Of a DNA stretch of 64,000 nt, positions 24,726 to 32,002 are shown in pieces; position 1 is the first letter of the stretch, and each line of letters starts with the position of its first letter. Location: positions 1 through 64,000 of the forward strand of contig JAFRRT010000020.1 in the NCBI GenBank assembly GCA_017427945.1, given 5' to 3'. Both the position numbers and the translations under genes were made by a program. The DNA comes from Muribaculaceae bacterium (lineage in GTDB: Bacteria > Bacteroidota > Bacteroidia > Bacteroidales > Muribaculaceae). The notes under the pieces were generated by a model. The model was not told the DNA's origin and ran no database searches. It saw nothing but the letters and a program-made list of their open reading frames with translations.

Positions 24726-25073
24726 ATGATTACAAGACTTGTTATTTCGTCATTGGCGGTGCTTATCACCGCGCTAACGCTCGATGGCGTGACTGTTGAG
24801 CCCTGGTGGTGGGCTTTGGTTGTCGCCGTTGTGCTGGGTTTCATCAATGCATGTATCCGTCCGCTCGTCAAGTTGCTGGCATTGCCCATCAATATGATGA
24901 CGCTGGGCTTGTTCACCTTTGTCATTAATGCCTTGATGGTGCTGTTGTGCTCATGGATCTTGAAACCCCACTTCGAGGTGGATGGCTTTTGGTGGGCACT
25001 GTGCTTCAGCATCGTACTCACGCTGGTGAGCTGGATGCTGCATTTGTTCTTCCCGTCAAAGAAAAAGAAATAA
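24726..25073 (+). CDS. phage holin family 4 (YvlD/DUF360-like) membrane protein
   Basis: A 115-residue integral membrane protein with four hydrophobic segments (about 3-20, 27-45, 55-77, 85-105). The motif GFINACIRPLVKLLALPINMMTLGLFTFVINALM is characteristic of this family, widespread in bacterial chromosomes. Despite the Pfam name it is rarely phage-linked and there are no phage genes here; the function is not known. The tail is basic (FFPSKKKK). The gene has its own promoter and shares a bidirectional terminator with tdk. Confidence 0.85.
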   Translation: MITRLVISSLAVLITALTLDGVTVEPWWWALVVAVVLGFINACIRPLVKLLALPINMMTLGLFTFVINALMVLLCSWILKPHFEVDGFWWALCFSIVLTLVSWMLHLFFPSKKKK

Positions 25074-25095
25074 AGAAATTGATGAAATGATTAAA

Positions 25096-25124
25096 AACTC
25101 CGAGTCCCACAAGGGCTCGGAGTT
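25096..25124. terminator. bidirectional terminator between the small membrane-protein gene and tdk
   Basis: AACTCCGAG pairs perfectly with CTCGGAGTT, with CCC/GGG continuing the stem. CTTTTCT follows on the plus strand and TTTTTAATC on the minus strand. Confidence 0.8.
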
Positions 25125-25129
25125 CTTTT

Positions 25130-25759
25130 CTATTCATCGTCGAATTTGATGGCGTTGCGGCTTGTGCTCTCGATACGTCGGTTTCGCCAGCACCTTCGGC
25201 ATAGCGACACATACTTGTCATCGCCGCCAATCTCTACCTGGTTGCCGTCGGTGACAATGTTGCCTGTTGAGTCGATGCGCGCATTGATGATGGTCTTGCG
25301 ACCACAGGAGCAGGTGGACTTGATTTCCTCGATGGTGTCGGCAAGTTCAAACAGTCGGCGCGACCCCTCGAACATGTGTGACTGGAAGTCGGTGCGCAGT
25401 CCGTAGCACACCACGTTCACACCATAGTCGTCAACGATGCGCGCCAGCTGGTCAACCTGCTGAGCCGACAGGAACTGTGACTCGTCGATGAGAATCCAGT
25501 CTTTGACCGACAGCGTTTTCTCAAAAATGTCCTTGAGCATCTCATAGAGGTCGCTCTCGGAGTAAATCCATGAACACTTGCGCTCGATGCCGATGCGGGA
25601 GCGGATGACGTTGTCATTCTCGCGGTCATCGATGATGGGCTTCATGCACAGGTATTGCATGCCGCGCTCCTCAAAATTATAGGCTTGGGTAAGCAACAGG
25701 GCGGTCTTGGCCGACCCCATCGTTCCGTACTTGAAATATAATTTTCCTACTCCGTTCAT
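25130..25759 (-). CDS. tdk: thymidine kinase
   Basis: A type II thymidine kinase of 209 residues that phosphorylates thymidine with ATP for salvage. Motifs: P-loop YGTMGSAKTALLL, the Walker-B-like WILIDESQFLS, and zinc cysteines in STCSCGRKT and LCRRCW. I place the start at 25759 (MNGVGKLYFKYG), the usual family start; a longer reading from 25822 is possible, because the predicted transcript start (-7 box 25843-25836) lies upstream of both. It converges on the holin-like gene. Confidence 0.93.
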   Translation of the reverse strand: MNGVGKLYFKYGTMGSAKTALLLTQAYNFEERGMQYLCMKPIIDDRENDNVIRSRIGIERKCSWIYSESDLYEMLKDIFEKTLSVKDWILIDESQFLSAQQVDQLARIVDDYGVNVVCYGLRTDFQSHMFEGSRRLFELADTIEEIKSTCSCGRKTIINARIDSTGNIVTDGNQVEIGGDDKYVSLCRRCWRNRRIESTSRNAIKFDDE

Positions 25760-25835
25760 GTCATGATTATTTAGTGGAACACATAGCCAGGGGGGGATTA
25801 AAGCTATGCCCGAATCCTTCATTTTTGTGCGACAA

Positions 25836-25843
25836 CAAAGTTA
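25836..25843 (-). promoter_or_regulatory. -7 element ahead of tdk
   Basis: On the minus strand TAACTTTG matches the -7 consensus; the -33 region is not recognisable. Confidence 0.4.
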
Positions 25844-25936
25844 GTGATTTCTTCCCATTTCATGTCCAATTCCACCTCAAAAAAGTTATTAACATACACT
25901 TTGCCAACCAGTAGATGTGGCTTGTGACCAAATAAA

Positions 25937-25963
25937 CGGCAACTGCCACAGGGGCAATTGCCG
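25937..25963. repeat. inverted repeat between tdk and the zinc-ribbon gene
   Basis: CGGCAACTGCC pairs with GGCAATTGCCG (one mismatch) around a short loop. No T-run follows on either strand, so it is not clearly a terminator. The rest of the 25844-26034 gap shows nothing I recognise. Confidence 0.4.
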
Positions 25964-26034
25964 TTGCGTTTCTTGCGATGGGAAGATGCTCGATGTTAAG
26001 GCGGGCTGACCGCCTCTGAGTTCTTGCCACCGAG

Positions 26035-26059
26035 ATTCAGGCTTTTCTCAAGCCCGAAT
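26035..26059 (-). terminator. weak hairpin at the end of the zinc-ribbon gene
   Basis: ATTCAGGCTT and AAGCCCGAAT form a 10-bp stem (one mismatch) with loop TTCTC, starting at the stop codon. There is no T-run after it. Confidence 0.3.
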
Positions 26060-26829
26060 TATTTGTTCTTGGCGTGCTCGGGTGAGATACCTACAAGCTC
26101 GGGATCGATGAGGATGCGGCCGCAGTACTCGCACACGATGACCTTCTTGTGCATCTTGATCTCCATCTGGCGCTGAGCCGGGATGCGGTTGAAGCAGCCA
26201 CCGCAGGCATTACGCTGTACTACGACGATGCCCAGTCCGTTGCGGGTGTTCTTGCGGATGCGCTTGAAGGCGGTGAGCAGACGCTCTTCGATCTTGTTCT
26301 CCTGCCTCTTTGCTTTTTCGCGCAGGGTCTCCTCCTTCTGCTTGTTTTCAGAAACAATCTCATTGAGCTCGCTCTTCTTCTCCTCCAGAGCGTGTTCGCG
26401 GTCGGTGAGCATCTCTTTGGCCTTCTCGATTTCGGCTTGCAGCGCCTCAGCCCTGCGGCTTGCCTCGTTCATCTTCTTCTCGGCAAGTTCGATGTTCAGG
26501 GTCTGGTACTCGATCTCCTTGGTCAGGTAGTCGTACTCACGATTGTTGCGCACGTTGTCCTGGTCGGCAGTGTACTTGTCGATGAGCTCTTCGGCCTTAG
26601 CCTTGATGTCCTTGTTACGGTTCAGCTCATCCTGCTGCATAGCAACCTCGTCTTGATACTTCGAGATACGGGTGTTGAGACCTTCGATTTCATCTTCCAG
26701 GTCTTGCACTTCTTGAGGCAGCTCACCCCTGAGGATCTTGATGGCGTCAATCTCTGAGAGTTTTTGTTGCAGGTCGTAAAGGGCCTTGAGTTTCTCTTCG
26801 ACGGTGAGTTCTTTCTTCTGTGTTGCCAT
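26059..26829 (-). CDS. zinc-ribbon coiled-coil protein (C4-type, CT398/DUF164-like)
   Basis: A 256-residue protein that is mostly a long antiparallel coiled coil (about 8-190, heptads of Leu/Ile with Glu/Lys/Arg; for example LEDEIEGLNTRISKYQDEVA), ending in a zinc ribbon with two CxxC pairs (ACGGCFNRIP and VCEYCGRIL). This is the zf-RING_7/CT398-like family, implicated in other bacteria in binding RNA or the flagellar/sigma-54 machinery, without an agreed role. In Bacteroidales it typically follows a Nif3-like gene, as here (64 bases apart). Confidence 0.88.
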   Translation of the reverse strand: MATQKKELTVEEKLKALYDLQQKLSEIDAIKILRGELPQEVQDLEDEIEGLNTRISKYQDEVAMQQDELNRNKDIKAKAEELIDKYTADQDNVRNNREYDYLTKEIEYQTLNIELAEKKMNEASRRAEALQAEIEKAKEMLTDREHALEEKKSELNEIVSENKQKEETLREKAKRQENKIEERLLTAFKRIRKNTRNGLGIVVVQRNACGGCFNRIPAQRQMEIKMHKKVIVCEYCGRILIDPELVGISPEHAKNK

Positions 26830-26832
26830 AAT

Positions 26833-26891
26833 TTTTTAGGTTTTAGACTTTAGGTTTCAGGTTTTTAGACCGTCAATCCTAATGCCTAATT
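26833..26891. repeat. TTAGG-rich intergenic repeat (copy b)
   Basis: TTTTAGGTTTTAGACTTTAGG...CCTAATGCCTAAT: TTAGG units followed by CCTAA units in opposite orientation, as in copies c and d. It fills the gap between the Nif3-like and zinc-ribbon genes. Confidence 0.5.
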
Positions 26892-26893
26892 AT

Positions 26894-27694
26894 TTATAGA
26901 TAATTCACTTGATTGGTCTCATTTTTCGCAAAAGCGACTGCAAAGGTAGGATTTTTTTTCTGAATAATCTCTAAAAAAATCTCTTTTGTGAAATGTTCGC
27001 TCTCATAGTGTCCGATGTCGGCGACGACAATGCGCTGGTGCCAGTCGAGAAAATCATGGTAGCGCATATCGGCTGTGACATATAGCTGCGCCCCTTGTTC
27101 AACAGCTTTGTCGAGCAGGAATCCGCCGGCGCCGCCGCACAATGCCACACGCGAGACGATGGTATCGCCGTCACCGCTGTAGCGCACGGCTCCCACCTCA
27201 AAAGCCGCTTTGGCCTTTTGCAGCATCTCCTTGGCGGGCATTGGCTCGATGTCGCCTATCACGCCGCAACCGGCAGTGGAATAGGCCTGTTCTCCATAGG
27301 GGGAGACATCGTTGGCGTCAAGCAGCCGGACATTTGTCATACCCAGCTTGTCGGCCATGCGGAACGACACGCCTTGCCACGCACTGTCCATATTGGTATG
27401 GGCGCTGTAGATGGTGATGTCGTGCTTGATGGCCATGGCCACAGTACGCTCCACTGGGGTGCGGCCCATAATCTTCTTCAGACCATGGAAAATGAGGGGG
27501 TGGTGCGAGATGACCAAGTTAAAACCCCGGTCGATGGCCTCGGCGACAACCGCCTCAGTGGCATCGGTGCACAGCAGCACACCGGTGATGTCGGCCTCGG
27601 GGTCACCTACCTGTATGCCCGCATTGTCCCACTCCTCTTGTAGTCTCAAGGGAGCATATTGCTCGATGGCATCGGCGATTTCTCTAATCTTCAT
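26894..27694 (-). CDS. Nif3-like dinuclear metal-centre protein
   Basis: The 266-residue Nif3/YbgI/YqfO family protein carries a two-metal site: the His pair in NLVISHHPLIFHG, SAHTNMDSAWQGV, and the C-terminal DIGHYESEHF. Family members form toroidal hexamers; GTP cyclohydrolase-like or hydrolase functions have been proposed, none firmly. The length is that of the compact form, without the PII-like insertion seen in many Firmicutes and some Bacteroidetes homologs. It sits between aspS and the zinc-ribbon gene on one strand. Confidence 0.9.
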   Translation of the reverse strand: MKIREIADAIEQYAPLRLQEEWDNAGIQVGDPEADITGVLLCTDATEAVVAEAIDRGFNLVISHHPLIFHGLKKIMGRTPVERTVAMAIKHDITIYSAHTNMDSAWQGVSFRMADKLGMTNVRLLDANDVSPYGEQAYSTAGCGVIGDIEPMPAKEMLQKAKAAFEVGAVRYSGDGDTIVSRVALCGGAGGFLLDKAVEQGAQLYVTADMRYHDFLDWHQRIVVADIGHYESEHFTKEIFLEIIQKKNPTFAVAFAKNETNQVNYL

Positions 27695-27699
27695 GAATT

Positions 27700-27788
27700 A
27701 TTAGGTTTGAGGCGTTAGGCTTTAGGTGTCAGGAAGCTGGTTGGCAGATGCCTGCTAATGCCTAAAACCTAAAGCCTAAAGCCTGCTG
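27700..27788 (-). repeat. TTAGG palindromic intergenic repeat (copy c) after aspS
   Basis: Read in the direction of transcription: CAGGCTTTAGGCTTTAGG, TTTTAGGCATTAGCAGGCATC, then a spacer, then ACACCTAAAGCCTAACGCC in inverse orientation. It shares the core TTAGGCATTAG...GCAGGCATC with copy d (51612-51702) and is an imperfect long palindrome. Confidence 0.7.
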
Positions 27789-27791
27789 AAA

Positions 27792-29573
27792 TTAAATCTT
27801 GTTTTCGGCTTTCAGGCGCTCGCGGTCTATGTCGATGTAGAGCTCGTCGAGCTGGCTCTGGTCCACGGGGCTGGGAGCATCGAGCATCACGTCGCGGCCG
27901 CTGTTGTTCTTCGGAAAAGCGATGCAGTCGCGGATGCTGTCAAGCCCTGCCATAATCGACACGAAACGGTCGAAACCAAAGGCCAAACCGGCATGGGGGG
28001 GAGCACCGTACTTGAATGCGTTGATGAGGAAGCCGAACTGAGCCATTGCACGTTCGGGCGTGAAGCCCAGGATGTCGAACATCTTGGCCTGAAGCTTACC
28101 GTCATGGATACGAAGGCTACCACCGCCCACCTCGATGCCGTTGCACACAAAGTCATAGGCTTTGGCGCGCACGCGCTCGGGATGCTCGTCGAGCAAGGGG
28201 ATGTCGTCGGGGTTGGGCATGGTGAACGGGTGGTGCGTTGCCATCAGGCGCTGCTCCTCGTCGCTCCACTCAAACAAGGGGAAGTCGATGATCCACAGGC
28301 AGTCAAACTTGTCCTTGTCTCTGAGGCCAAGGCGCTCGCCCATTTCCAGACGCAGGGTGCACAGCTGTACTCGCGTCTTGTTGGCGTTGTCACCGCTCAT
28401 GATGAGCACGAGGTCGCCGTCGTTGGCGCCCATCTTCTCCTTGAGTTGCTGCCAAACTGCGGGCTCATAGAACTTGTCGATGCTGCTCTTGACGGTGCCG
28501 TCGGTGTTGAATTTGACGTAAACCAGTCCCTTGGCGCCTACCTGCGGACGCTTCACGAAGTCCACCAAGCCGTCCAGCTGCTTGCGGGTATATTCGGCAC
28601 AGCCGGGAGCACAAATAGCGCCGATGTAATTGGCCTCGTTAAACACGGGGAACGTGCCGGTGCCCTTGAGCACGTCGTCCACCTCGACAAAGGTCATGCC
28701 GAAGCGGCGGTCGGGCTTGTCGCTGCCGTACAGACGCATCGCGTCGTGCCAGGTCATCTGGTCCAGTTTCTCGGGCAGCTCGACATTGCGTACCTGCTTG
28801 AACAGGTGGCGGGCCAAACCCTCGAACACATCAATCACGTCCTCCTGGTCCACGAAGCTCATCTCGCAGTCTATCTGGGTGAATTCCGGTTGACGGTCGG
28901 CGCGCAGGTCCTCGTCTCGGAAGCACTTCGCAATCTGGAAATAGCGGTCAAATCCGGCTACCATGAGCAGCTGCTTGAGCGTCTGCGGGCTCTGTGGCAG
29001 GGCATAGAACTGTCCCGGGTTCATGCGTGAGGGTACGATGAAGTCGCGTGCACCCTCGGGCGTAGAACCGATGAGGATGGGCGTTTCTACCTCCAGGAAG
29101 CCCTTGTCGTCAAGGTAGTTGCGGATGAGAATTGCCATATCATGGCGCAGCTCCAGGTTCTTGCGCACGGCATTGCGGCGCAAGTCCAGGTAGCGGTATT
29201 TCATCCTCAGGTCGTCACCGCCGTCGGTGTTGTCCTCGATGGTGAACGGCGGCGTGATGCTCTCGCTGAGCACATTCAGCTTGCTCGCAATGATTTCTAT
29301 TTCGCCCGTCGGCAGGTTGGCGTTCTTGCTCGAACGCTCGGCCACGGTTCCTTCAATCTGGATGACGAACTCACGTCCCAGGTGGTTGGCACGTTCACAC
29401 AGGTCGGCGTCCACCTCATTGTTAAACACGATTTGGGTAATGCCATAGCGGTCACGCAGGTCCACAAACGTCATACCGCCCATCTTGCGGGTGCGCTGCA
29501 CCCATCCGGCCAGCGTCACGACTTCGCCCACGTTGGCAAGTCGCAGTTCGCCGTTAGTCTTGGTCCTATACAT
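27792..29573 (-). CDS. aspS: aspartate--tRNA ligase
   Basis: A class IIb synthetase of 593 residues, the usual bacterial length including the GAD insertion domain. It has the N-terminal OB-fold ([20 protein letters not shown]), motif 2 region ([18 protein letters not shown]), and motif 3 [15 protein letters not shown]. It attaches aspartate to tRNA-Asp; whether it also charges tRNA-Asn cannot be told from sequence, but yqeY/GatB-like context elsewhere does not prove that. It heads the aspS-nif3-zinc-ribbon transcript. A TAACTTTG -7 box lies at 29632-29625. Confidence 0.96.
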   Translation of the reverse strand: MYRTKTNGELRLANVGEVVTLAGWVQRTRKMGGMTFVDLRDRYGITQIVFNNEVDADLCERANHLGREFVIQIEGTVAERSSKNANLPTGEIEIIASKLNVLSESITPPFTIEDNTDGGDDLRMKYRYLDLRRNAVRKNLELRHDMAILIRNYLDDKGFLEVETPILIGSTPEGARDFIVPSRMNPGQFYALPQSPQTLKQLLMVAGFDRYFQIAKCFRDEDLRADRQPEFTQIDCEMSFVDQEDVIDVFEGLARHLFKQVRNVELPEKLDQMTWHDAMRLYGSDKPDRRFGMTFVEVDDVLKGTGTFPVFNEANYIGAICAPGCAEYTRKQLDGLVDFVKRPQVGAKGLVYVKFNTDGTVKSSIDKFYEPAVWQQLKEKMGANDGDLVLIMSGDNANKTRVQLCTLRLEMGERLGLRDKDKFDCLWIIDFPLFEWSDEEQRLMATHHPFTMPNPDDIPLLDEHPERVRAKAYDFVCNGIEVGGGSLRIHDGKLQAKMFDILGFTPERAMAQFGFLINAFKYGAPPHAGLAFGFDRFVSIMAGLDSIRDCIAFPKNNSGRDVMLDAPSPVDQSQLDELYIDIDRERLKAENKI

Positions 29574-29624
29574 TGTAAATGCAGTTTTATGTTGTTATTT
29601 GTGATTACATTCGTTTTAAACATA

Positions 29625-29632
29625 CAAAGTTA
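29625..29632 (-). promoter_or_regulatory. -7 element ahead of aspS
   Basis: On the minus strand TAACTTTG matches the -7 consensus; CTTG/TTTG candidates upstream are spaced 14 or 25 nt, outside the usual 19-21. Confidence 0.4.
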
Positions 29633-29693
29633 CTACATTCTTGCCACAAATGTGCCGCAAGCAGCAAAAAAAATCGAATTTACTCCCAATTGA

Positions 29694-29724
29694 CTTGCCA
29701 TTTTAAGAATTTGATGTAATTTTG
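29694..29724 (+). promoter_or_regulatory. promoter of tRNA-Pro
   Basis: CTTG (29694-29697), 19 nt, TAATTTTG (29717-29724), about 20 bases before the tRNA. Confidence 0.7.
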
Positions 29725-29744
29725 CACCGCAAAAATTCAAAGTA

Positions 29745-29819
29745 CGGGGTGTAGCGCAGTCCGGTTAGCGCGCCTGCTTTGGGAGCAGGAAGTCCCTGGT
29801 TCGAATCCAGGTACCCCGA
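29745..29819 (+). tRNA. tRNA-Pro (TGG)
   Basis: A full cloverleaf: acceptor CGGGGTG with TACCCCG, D arm GCGC/GCGC, anticodon arm CCTGC-TTTGGGA-GCAGG with anticodon TGG, and T arm CCTGG-TTCGAAT-CCAGG. The C1:G72 pair with discriminator A is typical of bacterial tRNA-Pro. CCA is not encoded. Confidence 0.95.
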
Positions 29820-29822
29820 CGG

Positions 29823-29841
29823 CATCTCGCTTGAGATGTTT
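29823..29841 (+). terminator. small hairpin after tRNA-Pro
   Basis: CATCTC-GCTT-GAGATG followed by TTT. The 6-bp stem with a short T-run is a plausible weak terminator. Confidence 0.45.
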
Positions 29842-29845
29842 AAAA

Positions 29846-29881
29846 CAAGGGCAGATTCCACTGATGTGGAACCTGTCCTTG
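29846..29881 (-). terminator. terminator of the first Omp28-like gene
   Basis: CAAGGGCAGATTCCAC and GTGGAACCTGTCCTTG form a 16-bp stem with three mismatches around TGAT; on the minus strand TTGTTTT follows. Confidence 0.65.
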
Positions 29882-29913
29882 AAGTTTATGGATTTATGTC
29901 CTTTCAGTCTAGA

Positions 29914-31764
29914 TTACCAGTAGCCGCGGAGCAGATAGTCAACGATGGAGGTAACATCGGCGATGTTGATGATGCTATCAAGGTTGCAATCGGCAGCACC
30001 GGCGTCAATGCCAGCAGTGTTTCCGGTCAGCAGGTAGTCGATAAGGGAGGTGACGTCGGCAATGTTCACAGTTCCGTCCATGTTCACGTCGCCACGCTCG
30101 GCGGTGGGTTCGTCATACTCGCCCAGTTTACGCTTATAGGTCTGGTTGACGCGCAGGTCGGTCAACGCATTGGCTCGTAGCGGGCGGCTGATGAAGGCTA
30201 CAATGTTGAGTTTGTCGGCATTCCAGCTGGTGGGAATGTTCACGGTGAACTCGTTCTTGTAGGTGTTGCCGTTCTTTTTTATTTTGACACCTTTTACACC
30301 ACCGGGAGCTACGCGTAACACGTTGTTGTGGACGTAGTCGTTGATGATAGCTCCCTGATCGAGTTGCGATGCCACCAGATCATCCTCGGTGATATAGACG
30401 GTGAGTCTGGCATCTGTACCCATTAACTCGTCAAAGTCTGGCACCAATCCACCACTGATGGTAATTTCAGCTTTACGGGTCTGGCTGTCAAAGGTGCTGT
30501 TGATGTCGATGGATGCCCATGCAGGACCGTCATCCAGGCTCTCTAAGAAGCTATTGAAAATCTGGGCGCCTGAGGTTGCTGAGGAGTAACTGAGTACACC
30601 GCACACTTCACCGGGCTCTTCGATGCCTGGAGCACGGTCAAAGGAACCCTCGGGATAACCGGTGCAGTGCTCGTAATCTTCGATGGAGTCATTCTGTGCA
30701 GTGGCAAATGGATCTGTGGGAGAACCGAACAACACATGTACACCTACCCATGCAATGTCACCACGCATGTCGCACAGAGCCTTAAGTGCACGGGAGCCGG
30801 TCGGGCACCAGGTGCATCCGGTTGAAGTGAACTGCTCAACAAGACGCATCTGTCGGGGGAAACCAAACTCATAGGCCTTGACCGTGAAAGTGATGGTCAT
30901 GGGGCTCTCAATAACCTCGCCATTAACAGTGACCGCGGTGACAGCCAAGGTGTGCTCGCCACCGGTCAAGCCGTCGGTGGGAACTGTGCACTCAACGTCA
31001 GAGTAATTGGCTGTTAGGGCAGTGGGATTGGTTGTAGTGCCTACTACCTCGCCGTCAATCAGGATATTAAATGTGCATTGTCCGGCATCAACCTGCCCGA
31101 CGCCCAGGTTGCATACCTGGAACTTTACAGGCATTTGGTTGCCAATAATGAGTATTGGGTTGGTTTGCAGGTTGCGGATCCTGATGGCATAGGGAGGGAA
31201 GTTTTCATTCTCGCAAATGCATTGCAGAGAAAGGTTACCATAGGTGTTCACACCATAATTGATCCAACTGCCGTTGCGGTTCACGAGTGAGGGGTAGATG
31301 GTTCCCACTTTCACTGCCGAGATGGGCTTGTTGTTACCGGTCTGCTGATAGTCAAAGCCGACTCTCAGCGAGTAGTCTGGAGGAAGGTTGATCAGGTAGG
31401 GCGCGTCAAGGGTGACGATGTTCCATCCTTCACTTGAAACATCGCATGCCCATTCGGTTTCGGCGCCAAGGTTGCCGTTGCCGTCAACGGGAATGACAAA
31501 CACACGTGTAACAGGAGTGGATTGTGCCAATCCCACGCGGAAAGCGACAATCTTGCTGCCCTGGAATAGCGCCAATTCTTCGCCGGTGAGGTCGGTGGCT
31601 ATAGGTCTCACGCCATAAAGGAGAGGCATTCCCCAACCGTTGCCGATATTAACGGAGTCGGTAGTGTAATGACCTAAAAGCAATTGGTTCGGGCCGAGCG
31701 TTTGTGCTCCCATTACCAATGGCAGCAACAAGGCTGCCGTCAAAAGTGATAACAATTTTTTCAT
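29914..31764 (-). CDS. secreted Omp28-like protein with CXXC motif and dockerin-like tail (copy 1)
   Basis: A 616-residue exported protein: signal peptide MKKLLSLLTAALLLPLVMGA, beta-rich N-terminal domains (about 20-300), then a thioredoxin-like Omp28 domain with VEQFTSTGCTWCPTGSRAL (Cys317 and Cys320) and DIAWVGVHV. The last 60 residues form two calcium-binding dockerin-type repeats, GDVNMDGTVNIADVTSLIDY and DCNLDSIINIADVTSIVDY. Such tails are frequent on secreted Bacteroidales proteins; no scaffold with cohesins is seen. The CXXC suggests disulfide redox chemistry or metal binding. It is a tandem paralog of the next gene, with its own terminator and -7 box; roles are inference. Confidence 0.75.
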   Translation of the reverse strand: MKKLLSLLTAALLLPLVMGAQTLGPNQLLLGHYTTDSVNIGNGWGMPLLYGVRPIATDLTGEELALFQGSKIVAFRVGLAQSTPVTRVFVIPVDGNGNLGAETEWACDVSSEGWNIVTLDAPYLINLPPDYSLRVGFDYQQTGNNKPISAVKVGTIYPSLVNRNGSWINYGVNTYGNLSLQCICENENFPPYAIRIRNLQTNPILIIGNQMPVKFQVCNLGVGQVDAGQCTFNILIDGEVVGTTTNPTALTANYSDVECTVPTDGLTGGEHTLAVTAVTVNGEVIESPMTITFTVKAYEFGFPRQMRLVEQFTSTGCTWCPTGSRALKALCDMRGDIAWVGVHVLFGSPTDPFATAQNDSIEDYEHCTGYPEGSFDRAPGIEEPGEVCGVLSYSSATSGAQIFNSFLESLDDGPAWASIDINSTFDSQTRKAEITISGGLVPDFDELMGTDARLTVYITEDDLVASQLDQGAIINDYVHNNVLRVAPGGVKGVKIKKNGNTYKNEFTVNIPTSWNADKLNIVAFISRPLRANALTDLRVNQTYKRKLGEYDEPTAERGDVNMDGTVNIADVTSLIDYLLTGNTAGIDAGAADCNLDSIINIADVTSIVDYLLRGYW

Positions 31765-31840
31765 AATGCCTTTTATTATATTAATAATGTGGTAAAAAGT
31801 CCGGTTCGTAGTTTTTGACGGTTTTTGATGAACAGATGCA

Positions 31841-31848
31841 CAAAATTA
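31841..31848 (-). promoter_or_regulatory. -7 element ahead of the first Omp28-like gene
   Basis: On the minus strand TAATTTTG fits the -7 consensus; the -33 box is not recognisable. The leader would be about 70 nt. Confidence 0.4.
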
Positions 31849-31942
31849 CGACTATTTCCTGAATTTAAGTAATGATTTTGCGCTTTTTGCTTGCTTTTAG
31901 TCAAAACCGACCGTTTTGGGGCATGTCTGGACCGGATGGTGC

Positions 31943-31978
31943 AAAAAAAAGCAGGATCCCGTATATGGGACCCTGCTT
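31943..31978 (-). terminator. terminator of the second Omp28-like gene
   Basis: AAGCAGG-A-TCCC and GGGA-C-CCTGCTT form a stem with one mismatch around GTATAT; on the minus strand a run of eight T follows. Confidence 0.85.
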
Positions 31979-32002
31979 AGTTAGATAGGGTGAATTTTAG
32001 AA

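Noticed and set aside
24726..25073. Prophage remnant, because of the holin-family match
   Set aside because: The family is a common chromosomal membrane protein and there are no other phage genes, att sites or composition changes.
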